NCBI GenBank assembly: GCA_003971905.1
Contig: RSEE01000005.1
Location: 124,001-188,000, forward strand
Direction of reading: 5' to 3'
Source: Moniliella sp. 'wahieum'
Taxonomy: Eukaryota; Basidiomycota; Moniliellomycetes; Moniliellales; Moniliellaceae
Length of the DNA stretch: 64,000 nt
Shown: one piece after another, positions 55,851 to 64,000 of the stretch
Position numbering within the stretch: the stretch's first letter is position 1
How the letters are laid out: each line of letters opens with the position of its first letter
Notes under the pieces: model-generated
The model's database searches: none
The model's input: the letters and a program-made list of their open reading frames with translations, nothing else
What the model was told of the DNA's origin: nothing
Program-made: the position numbers and the translations under genes

Positions 55851-58800
55851 CTAGGTCGCAAGGGAACGCACCAGCGAAGCCACATACGTCCGTGGCACCT
55901 TGATCACCAATCCGCGCTTGCCATTTGGCGCCAGCTCACGCAGCAAGCGCGTTTGATCGGCCTCTGACAGGGACAGGAAACGCTTCAGCAACGTGTAGTC
56001 CAACACGCCCGTAGGACTCGGGTTCGGGTAGCGCCACTGGGCATACGTCTTGTTACCCACGGACGGCAGCTGGGCTAGCGCATATTCCACTGCGCGCAGC
56101 AGCGCCGTCGCTTCGCCATCCACTTTGCTCAGCATGCCCAGCGCCCGCCGGCGGTGGTGGAAAACAGGGTCAAGGCTCTGGTTCTATCCACTCCAGCGGG
56201 GCATGCGCCTGAGGACCGAGCTTGCGCAGTTGTTTGCGCTTGGCATGGGCACCTTGCAGCTCAATTTGGAGGCGGGAAAGGGTTCCGGTCAAAGTGTCAA
56301 CTTGCATCTCATCCACGTCCATGTCACCCAGTGCAAACTGGGCCGGGCGCGGTAAGCAGGGCTTGGAGATGAAGGAAACAGGAAGGTCTATTGTAGCATG
56401 CACACGTCAGTTCTCTGCTCAATGGGTCCTCTCAGGTGGCCAAAGTACGTACCCGAACAAAGGTGTTGACCACGTCGCCGTAGTTAAATCGGGAGACGCG
56501 CTGCACCTTGTTATCGAACACCATGTTCTCCTCCAACGAACGCTGGCCGCGGGTCTGCCAGCTGTTGTACTCATATGTGTGTCCTCGGCACAAAGGGACT
56601 TTCTCAAACTTGGCTTTTAGGGGGCGATGCGAGAGCAATAGATTCCCTCAGCATCCGAGGAAACGTACGTCTGCGAGAACAAGTCGGCGTGGCTCACCGC
56701 ATTGGTCCATGTGGGCTGGGCATCGGTCGTTTCTTGGCGCAGGAACCTGCCTTCTCCACCCGCACCACCGTCAACGACCGCATTGCGTCCCCTACCAACA
56801 GAGCCGTCGTGTCTGACTCCATCTCGTCGGGAGTATGGTCCTCACCGCAGCTTCCGCCCGAGGCTTCCGAATGCGCGTCGACATCGTCCCACGCCGGATC
56901 GTCCGGGTCGTCGTCCGCAAAAGAGGCCAGTTCTCTCGCATGGCATCCGCCCGCAAGGAGACGTTTGTATCGCCGCTCGGCCGCTCCGACGCGGTCATAA
57001 TGGACGACATCGGGGGCCTTGTCGGTAGATTTGAATCGCCTGGTGGTATAAATGGGGGAAAGGCTGGTGGCCAGATAAGACGAAAAGAATTCCCCCCGCA
57101 AGAAGGTCTTCTTGCCTTCAGGGCCATCACAAACCAAGAACGAGCTAACGACGCTGTTGTGCGCGACCAACAGGTTTGTTCCTTCTTGCGTCATGGCAAA
57201 TACGTTTCCCATGATTTCTGTACTGAACACGGAGGGTCCCTCCCAATTGGGACCTTTGAAGGAAAGAAGGTGGAGCCGGCCCTCGGTCACTTCGGTTTGA
57301 TGCGGGCGCATAAGGCCGGTGCCCACCACCAGATACACTTCGCCGTTGTCGCGTCTGAAACGCAAAATGGCATTGGGCCGTTCCAGCGGCGCAAGGGAAT
57401 CACCGTCGAGGGGATCGCAATGTCACCATACTCATTGGGAAGGAACAAACGCACGCTGCCATGAGGCCCCTTTGGAGGGGGCCTGAACGGCCTGTCCGAT
57501 CCCTTGTGGATGAGGTTGGGGTCACCCTCGAGCGGTGGGTTTTCAGTTCGCGAGCCAAAGCGGAGGAACGGCCAGGTGCCGACAACCAGCCCTTCGGGGG
57601 TTTCCTTAATACACACTGGTTGATTGTCGCCTAATGGCAACGTGTGCACGCTCCATGGCTCCACATTGCCCCACCGCACGAAGGAACAGCATTGGCTGGT
57701 AAAGATCGCTGCCACTGGATCAGCCTCGTTCGACACCAGCGTAGCATAGTCGGCGTCGCAATCGACCACGTGGACATTGAGTGCCGGCACCCCTGTCCAG
57801 CCTTGGTCGTTCACCGTAGGAGGGTGCGAGGCCAGCGTGAGCATATTTGGGCGCGTTTCGGGTTGACCGACAAAAACTCCACTCTTCCCATCTGGAAGGG
57901 CGATCGAGCTCAGGTGGACCTCACACTTGCTGATTGGGACCGAGGTCCAGTAAGCACTTGCTTCCTCCAAGCAGGGGAAAGCCAGGTGCAGCGGGGCGTA
58001 GTGCACCGTCCCATCCGGCCCGGCAGTGAGGAGGACAAGACCTTTTCCATCCTGAAACGGGTGTAGCAGCAGGCTTGTTGGCCGCACGGGTGTATAGTCC
58101 ATCTTAAAGTCAAACTCCACATCATACACGCGGATACGTGAAGGTGGAGCAAGGAAAAAGTCACGAACGTGGGGCGGCGTCCTGTCCTCGCCCGCAAAGT
58201 TGGTGATCTTTACTTGTTCCGTCTCCGCCCAGGTGCCGAGAACCACCAGCCCCTCTTCTTGCCTGGAGGAGAGAGAGCGAGGGCACTGACTGGAGCAGAG
58301 GTAAAGGAGGCCACTGGGGTAAAGCCCTCTTGCTTAGTCCACGTCAGAGTCTGCACCTGGGATTCATAATGCCCAAAGGCACCGCTTGAGGCCAACACGA
58401 TCCGCCCATCTTCACTGACTGCAGCAACAGAGACGAACACATGCGAGCCAAAGGGCATGCAGCTGTCCACCACCGCTTGCTTTCGCTCTGTAATGCTGGC
58501 CAGGTCCACGACGCAGATCAGCGTCCGAGTCACTAGCATGGCTAAACGGCGGTCGGGGTGATCAGGACTCGCTTGCAACTGGACAACCGTGAGGAAGGGA
58601 TCGGTCCCCAAAGGTCCCATGGACGGAGTCAAGTTCAATGGCTTCGCCCCCGGGCGAAGGAGGAACCAGGTGGCAAACCCTTGAGTGTTGCGCACGAGAA
58701 TCTTATGCTCGCCCGATGGATGCAAGAGCCACTGCTGCTTACTCGGTTGGTTGGGGAAGTCCACTTTGTAAAAAGGGAGGACCGAAAGGCCACGCCGGAT

Positions 58801-60459
58801 GGTACGAATGGACCCGGACGATTCCGTTCCTGAGGCGGTGATGATCCGCTCGGTGCCAGTACCCGTGCGAGAGCCTGGGCCTTTGCCGACGGGAATTTCT
58901 CGGGGCCCCGCCACCGTCATATCGATCACGGGGCCAATCTGGGGCCAGCGCTGCACTACTGTGCACGTATACTTCTCGAGAGAAGGGTTAGCCTTTTGCC
59001 TCCCCTTTGATGCAGGTTGAGTTGCAGGAGGTGCAATCGCAAGCTGCAACACCAACATCCCCCGATGAGGAAGCAATGTGGACGTATCCGTCTCCCAAAT
59101 GCGTAAGGCCATCGGGGCCAGAGGGTTTGCTCGCACTTCCTGCCCATGTGACGTCCATCGAACGTACTGGCCCGCGTTCATAGAAGGCGGATAACATAAA
59201 GGTCTCCCGCATGAGTGGAGAAGACAACGTGCCCTGGAGCGCTCCCCAGGTCAAGCGGAGTAGCAGCAACGACCTGCGCTGGAGAGCTGAGGACTACCTT
59301 GATCACCTCTGGCTTTTGCTGGCTGCCACCAGGAGGATTTTTCGCTTTCCCACCCCGTTTCCCCTTCCCTGTGCAGGAGGAGAGGAATATCCCTCGGGAG
59401 GCGACACGTATAACACTGCCGATTCCGTAAATACTGCAACTCACCTCCCATTTCAGGTGGGAGGGATAGGACCAAGTGGGCGGTCAGCGCTTCATAGCGG
59501 TCCAGAGGTACATGCGCATCATTCCAGGCAATTTGTTCGGGGTCCAGCGGGGCAGGTTTTTTGCCCTTGTTCTGCTGGGACTGGCGCCATTCTTTGGCTT
59601 GAAATTGGCCATTAGTACCTCCATGGGTCGGACGGGTTGGGGGGGGACTCCTCGAGCACGCCACCCCAGCGTTCAGGAACAACAACGGCGCTCGCATCTT
59701 TTGTGGACTTTCCTTCCTGTAGACGAAGAGTGATGAAGAAAAGGACAGTCATGCCTTGTGGTCCAGTGCCAATGGGATCGTCCGCAACGCGAGTGGAGGT
59801 GCCAAGCACTGCGTACATTGCCGGTTCTTCCAGAGAGGAGCGGTAGAGGGGGTAATAGAAATCACGTCCGCATGGGAAAAGGGGAACTCGATTTTGCCTT
59901 CGGGTCCCAGTAATCGGTCGGATCCCAGTTGGAGCGGCAAGAAGCGCAAGATGCGCGATCGCGTGTAGACGGCCACGTGGGCATGGGCACGAGCGGCATT
60001 TCCACCACGCAAGGAACCAAGGTTCTTGTCGATCCACATGCCCATCCCCGATGGCGCCGGTACCGACGAGGCAAGGCTGAGGTCCACATTGGCTTGGACG
60101 TTGAACCGGTAACCAGTAGGCAGTTCCGCCCGCTCGGCTGTTACGACCAATAGATGCTCCTGCCCTGGGTCGACGAGGAGAAGCAGAGCGCTGGTGGTCA
60201 TGCCGGGGCCCAAGACCGGACGGATGGAGATAATGGAACCAACGACAGGGATTGCCGCGACAAGGGAGAGAAAGCGCAGGGTAGGGTCGGCGGCGGTAGT
60301 GGGGCCGGGACGGGTGGACAGAGCATCGGGCAGGGCGAGCAGGTCAATCTGACCCTTTTTAGCCACGGCCAGGACGGCGGGGCGGCCGGGGAGGAAGTCG
60401 AGAGCGACGGCGGACGCATGCGCCGCCTGGGACTCGAACACATCCGCTACCACGAACAT
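55851..60459 (-). CDS. DDB1-like triple beta-propeller protein (CUL4 adaptor family)
   Basis: A protein of about 1,350 residues of the DDB1/CPSF160/SF3b130 family. It starts MFVVADVFESQAAHASAVAL at 60459. Family blocks in order: HLGDGYVHIASSSGDVGVL (DDB1 'LDNGVVFVGSRLGDSQLV'), QIGPVIDMTVAG, IRTIRRGLSVL (DDB1 'LRIIRNGIGI'), LVVGTGLMRPHQTEVTEGRL, IMGNVFAMTQEGTNLLVAHN, LLVGDAMRSLTVVRV (DDB1 'LVGDLMRSVLLL') and the C-terminal helices KTYAQWRYPNPSPTGVLDYT, LLKRFLSLSEADQTRLL. The 'GDAMRS' block favours DDB1 over Rse1 and Cft1; Mms1 is the main alternative. A cluster of acidic residues (FADDDPDDPAWDDVDAHSE) replaces the loop before that block. Several introns and at least eight slips prevent an exact exon map. 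Confidence 0.72.
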
Positions 60460-60689
60460 GGCGGGTGGGTGGGGGAAGGAGACGCGCGACGGTGGAGACG
60501 CAAGATGGGCGAGTGTACTTTCTGCTTTGGCAAGTGTCCAGTCTGGCGTGTGACGCGGAAAGGCGAAGACTGATTACGTATTACGTCAACACAGCTGGAT
60601 GGCGGGCGTCTGTGCTGGGGCCATATTGGAGGCGGATGGATATTGGATAGGCTTTATCGCGCTCCCTCGCTCCTCCTGGCCCACCACCA
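60460..60689. promoter_or_regulatory. Short divergent promoter, DDB1-like / GMF
   Basis: Only 230 bp separate the two start codons, showing how compact the genome is. No TATA box is visible; ATTACGTATTACGTCA near 60574 contains a CRE-like TTACGTCA. Confidence 0.4.
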
Positions 60690-61149
60690 TGTCCACCACC
60701 GTCGACATCCCCGAGTCGGTCAAGGCTGAGCTGAAGAAGTTTCGCTACCGCAAAGCCAGTGCTGGCGATACCGCTGTGGTGCTCAAGATCGACAAGAAGA
60801 CGCTCACGCTCGACATTGATGACACACTGGATGGTGTGACGCCGGACGAGCTCGCGGAGGAGCTGCCCGAGGTACGTTTTCCGTCTGGCGCACTAACTGC
60901 CAACACTGACCATATCAAAGAACTCACCGCGCTTTGTCGTGTACTCTTACAAACTCAACCACAAGGACGGACGGGCGCGTATCCTTTGTATGTCCTATTT
61001 CCCTGGTTGCCTCATGAAGCATAGCTGACGCCAAGCAGCCTCTGGTGCTGATCAACTGGCAACCGACCACGTCGCCTGTGGCACTGTCGACGCTGTACGC
61101 ATCGGCCTTATCCCAGTTTGCGACTACGTCTGACGTTCACAAGTTGTGA
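60690..61149 (+). CDS. Glia maturation factor / Aim7 (ADF-homology domain)
   Basis: GMF binds the Arp2/3 complex and promotes debranching of actin filaments. The sequence is MSTTVDIPESVKAELKKFRY, RKASAGDTAVVLKIDKKTL, DGVTPDELAEELPE, then after a 49-nt intron (60872-60920, GTACGT donor) NSPRFVVYSYKLNHKDGR. After a 51-nt intron (60988-61038) comes PLVLINWQPTTSPVALSTLY, ALSQFATTSDVHKL, ending at 61149, about 120 residues. The KFRYRK...KIDK, SP(D)EL.EELPE and RFVVYSYK.NH.DGR blocks are GMF-specific rather than cofilin. A small slip lies around DGR (60972-60985). Confidence 0.95.
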
Positions 61150-61342
61150 TGTACGTGGGGAAGAAGACGCCGAGTGCTGCTGACGAAAGAGGGGTTGGAC
61201 CAGAAATGGGGGCGTAAAGGGCAATCTACAGCACAACCGTTCGTTGTTATTTCTCAGATTAGAAGGGGGCAGAGTGTGCATTTACATTTGCGACCTCTGC
61301 CCGGCCAGGGAAAGCGGAAGAAGAAAGGTATGACGTTATGTC

Positions 61343-62371
61343 TTAGGGAGCCTGAAGCGCTGTCCCCATCAGTCGGGTTAGTAAAAGCCAAAAAGGGGAA
61401 GGAATGACGCACCCAATTCAAGGTACTGTTGGTACGACAGCGTTGCTGAGCCGCGCCGCTCAGGATCGTACTTCTGGAAGCCCTGGGTAAGGGAGCGGAT
61501 GGCGACGCACGTGCGAACAAAATGATCAAAAGTGATGCCCTGCTGGGCCGAGGCGCCAGCCGGTCCATTCTTCGCGTACTTGGCCACAACCAGGTGCAGC
61601 AGCTGCGGCGAGAGGAAGAAGCCAAATTTGTTCAACGCATTGCCCAGCTCGGCCTGGTCGATAACCCCACTGCCATCGCGGTCCGACTGGCGGAAAATAG
61701 CTTGCCATTGTTCGATATACCTGCGTCCGAGTCGTGGTTAGCCAGCTTCGAACGAGGCAAGAAGGGAGAGGGTACATACTGGAAAAGGCTGACAAACTCT
61801 TGGAACGACAGCACCCCCGACCGATCCGCATCGTGCATCGACAGGAGAAGCTTGACCGTATCCAGGTCAAACGGGCTCCAGTCACCATTGACAAGCGCCT
61901 GCTGCAGCTCCACCGCGCCAATCGTCCCACTGTGGTCTCGATCGACTGCAGAAAACCAGCCCCTGCGACGAGTCAGCTGGGTGGCACAAGAGAAGAACAG
62001 GCAATAGCGATAGGACATACCAGAGCTTAGGGTCGGCACCGGGAGGAGGACCGGACTGCGCATTAAACACCTGCGGCCGACCGGCTGGAGGAGAAAGGTG
62101 GGTTAGGGCCCAGCATACCGCACTCGTTCGCGGAGCGTGTACAAGAGTTGAACTTACCACCATAGCCTGGAGGGGCTCCATAGCCTTGAGATTGCGAAGG
62201 AGCGCCATAGCCTTGCTGTTGCGGGGCGCCATAGCCCTGCTGCTGTGGAGCACCATAGCCCTGCTGCTGTGGAGCACCATAGCCCTGCTGCTGTGGGGCG
62301 CCATATCCCTGCTGCGGCGCACCGCCATAGCCGCCGTATCCTTGAGGAGCACCGTAACCGCCGTAGCTCAT
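61343..62371 (-). CDS. PEF1: Penta-EF-hand calcium-binding protein (peflin/Pef1 type)
   Basis: The N-terminus MSYGGYGAPQGYGGYGGAPQ is a Gly/Tyr/Pro/Gln-rich repeat domain typical of peflin and ALG-2-like proteins. Five exons join cleanly through introns 62085-62157, 61973-62020, 61721-61779 and 61360-61412; the last has a TACTAAC branch site. EF-hands: WFSAVDRDHSGTIGAVELQQ (1), SMHDADRSGVLSFQEFVSLF (2), FRQSDRDGSGVIDQAELGNA (3), then KNGPAGASAQQGITFDHFVR and FQKYDPERRGSATLSYQQYL (4-5, with poorer loops). The end is ELALQAP at 61343, about 260 residues. No slip was found. Yeast Pef1 and human PDCD6/peflin are calcium-dependent adaptors in ER-Golgi and membrane processes. Confidence 0.93.
62210..62310 (-). 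repeat. 24-nt coding minisatellite in PEF1
   Basis: Near-identical 24-nt units (for example TGTGGAGCACCATAGCCC plus TGCTGC on the plus strand) encode tandem GYGAPQQQ octapeptides, about four to five copies. Flanking variants (GYGAPSQS, GYGAPQ) mark the ends of the array. Confidence 0.8.
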
Positions 62372-62808
62372 GAGGAATGAAGGCAATTGGTGGCGGGCGG
62401 AGTGGTAGGCAACAAACACCTCAAAGCAGAAGGGCTGCGCTGGTTTCCGCGGGAGGCTGTGGGGCTCTGCCGCCTTCTCCTGTTCATCAACCAGCGCCAA
62501 GGCTGAGCTCAGCACCTCTCCTGCCGCCCCACCTGTCGCACCACATGTCCCAGTGATCAATGATCGACGAATCGATGATGCCTGGCTACCTCCTGACTAG
62601 TTGACACATACGAAACTGTCCACGTGATGGAAGCACGTGACTGGATGTCATTTCTGAATCTGATTTCGGATTTCTGCGTGATCTGCAATCTCTCGTTGAA
62701 TTTGTTCGAGATCAACGCTCTGGAGGACGCGAGATGGTGTATGGCTGTGGGGTGGCAGCTGGCAGGCAGGCATGTCTACTGCTCTACCGGAAAATACCCC
62801 CTCGCGCT
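62372..62808. promoter_or_regulatory. Intergenic: PEF1 promoter
   Basis: The region lies upstream of PEF1 and downstream of the transporter gene. GTGATCAATGATCGACGAATCGATGATG near 62553 contains the GATC/ATCGAT motif seen elsewhere. No gene is seen. Confidence 0.4.
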
Positions 62809-64000
62809 CTACAGCCGCACAGCTCCATGGTAAAACACGGCATTTTTAGGCATGGTCGTCCGCTGCGGCCGAGGCATGCTCGAGGATGGTGTAGGTGGGT
62901 GGTCTGGGGACAGCGACGGGGACGGGGAGGGGGGTCGCGATGACGAAGACAAAGCCGAGGACGATGGCAATGGCAATGGCGATGCGGACAGGGGGACGGA
63001 AGAAGCAGGGTGCAGGTGTGTATGCGGCTCTCCTGGTTCCGGTACGAGACCTTGGTGATCAATTGGTTCGAGCAGGATGCGGACCTCCTTGACGCCCTTG
63101 ACGGAATCCACGCAGGCCTGCTGCACTGCGCGCTGCACCTCCCACGCGCGCTGCAAACAAATTTCACCGGCCAACTGCAGTCGCAGATCCACAAACGTCG
63201 ACACACCGCTCTTGGTCGCACGCAAATCGTGCCATCCCTTGACCAAAGAAGCGTTCTCGGGCTGCCGCACCACCCGTGCCACGGCCTGCTCCAACGAGCT
63301 CAGCACCGGTTGGGGTACGCTCCGGTCCGACAACTCAGCCATGGAAACCAAGAACAGATCAAACCCCTGCTTGCCAATCAACCCTGCCACCAGCAGCCCT
63401 CCGAGCGGATCCAGGACAGGGAACCCGGCCCAGGATCCAAAGATGGCAAGTGCCGTGATGCCGCTGGAAAGCGAGTCGGAGCGATGGTGCATCGCATTGG
63501 CCTCGAGCACATTCGAGTTCTCTCCTTGGCCACCTTGAGCGTCGCATAGTACAACCACTCTTTGACGCCGATGCTGGCCAGGGCAAACCAGATCGCACGT
63601 GGGTCGAGCACGCCATGGACGTGTCCGTGTGCATGGTCGTGCGCCGCGAAGGAGGCCAGGTCGCCCGCAAAGGAGCAAGGGCCTGCAAAGCCGCGGGTGC
63701 ATGCTCAATAGTGGGCAAGATGGCATCGAGCAAGAGGGTGTAACTGTGTGCCCCAATGCCCACTGCACCAGCTACGAGCGAAATGGACACGCCCAGCGAA
63801 CCAAACGTTTCGTACTTGCCATACCCGTGCGGGTACATCTCGTTCGGAGGCCGTTGTGACAGTTTCCAAAAGAACAGCGTGGCCACATCGGAAAACATAT
63901 CGCTCATCGAGTGCCCTGCATCGGCCAGCAACGAAGCCGAGTGCAGATACAACCCTGCCACCCCCTTGGCCGCACAGAGCACTACATTCGATAGCAGGCC
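62809..64000 (-). CDS. Cation diffusion facilitator, MMT1/2-like mitochondrial metal transporter (5' end outside window)
   Basis: The visible part begins in the first membrane region, with SASLLADAGHSMSDMFSDVA (metal-binding Asp/His/Asp of helix 2), TLFFWKLSQRPPNEMYPHGY, GKYETFGSLGVSISLVAGA, then after slips AIWFALASIGVKEWLYYATL, KVAKERT and NVLEANAMHHRSDSLSSGIT (HxxxD of helix 5). ALAIFGSWAGFPVLDPLGGL and the cytosolic domain WHDLRATKSGVSTFVDLRLQ follow. The 'HGYGKYETFGSLGVS' and 'SNVLEANA.HHRSD' blocks are those of Mmt1/2-type iron or zinc exporters of mitochondria. The C-terminal tail is Ser/Pro-rich, ending FYHGAVRL at 62809. Slips occur near 63690 and 63525. The N-terminus, including any presequence, lies beyond the right edge. 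Confidence 0.88.

Noticed and set aside
1-64000. Programmed ribosomal frameshifting or massive pseudogene formation as the cause of the broken frames
   Set aside because: The breaks are too many, hit essential genes, differ in position and lack slippery heptamers or downstream structure; missing homopolymer bases explain them better.

Overview
The window looks like nuclear DNA of a GC-rich, gene-dense fungus, most likely a dikaryan and possibly a basidiomycete. The basis is the gene set: a type IIIA plasma-membrane H+-ATPase, a JEN-type carboxylate permease, a monofunctional SAICAR synthetase, a MoaA/MoaC locus of the cnxABC type, Atg9 and dynactin p50. Genes carry short (48-98 nt) GT..AG introns, often with a GTACGT donor. 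I cannot place it more finely. Nearly every conserved gene is interrupted by one-base slips, usually a missing base of a short homopolymer. This includes RPL14, PMA1, HIS6 and SAICAR synthetase, so I read it as consensus sequencing error rather than decay. CDS spans below therefore run from likely start to likely stop across these slips.

Layout. 0-10.3 kb: the N-terminus of an unknown protein (-), ATG9 (-), aspartate aminotransferase (+), a USE1-type SNARE (-), and the molybdenum-cofactor locus MoaA-MoaC (-). 11.0-14.0 kb: PMA1 (-). 14.1-18.9 kb: a 4.8 kb stretch with no gene I can recognise, the largest gap in the window. 18.9-28.2 kb: PhoD-like phosphatase (-), phosphopantetheinyl transferase (+), NOP13-like RNA-binding protein (-), RPL14 (+), SAICAR synthetase (-), short-chain dehydrogenase (-). 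29-36.1 kb: MRPS29-like P-loop protein (+) and a long DHX29/YLR419W-type DEAH helicase (+). 36.5-42.9 kb: a membrane-anchored repeat protein of DUF4097 type (-), APC11 (+), an enoyl-CoA hydratase/isomerase (-), JEN1 (-). 43.0-44.6 kb: a second gene-free stretch rich in GATC/ATCGAT motifs. 44.6-64 kb: MLH3 (+), DsbA/FrnE-like oxidoreductase (+), EBP-type sterol isomerase (-), VPS26 (-), HIS6 (-), an AAMP/SQT1 WD40 protein (+), dynamitin (+), DDB1-like protein (-), glia maturation factor/AIM7 (+), penta-EF-hand protein (-), and a right-truncated MMT-type cation diffusion facilitator (-).

The genes are housekeeping functions from unrelated pathways; I see no operon-like or biosynthetic cluster logic. 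The most interesting local structure is in the Moco locus. The MoaA reading frame ends in the functional Gly-Gly, with a stop codon that lies inside a candidate intron leading to MoaC. The linker to MoaC carries a duplicated 27-residue peptide whose two DNA copies differ almost only at synonymous sites. No mobile element, CRISPR array, rRNA or tRNA could be supported.
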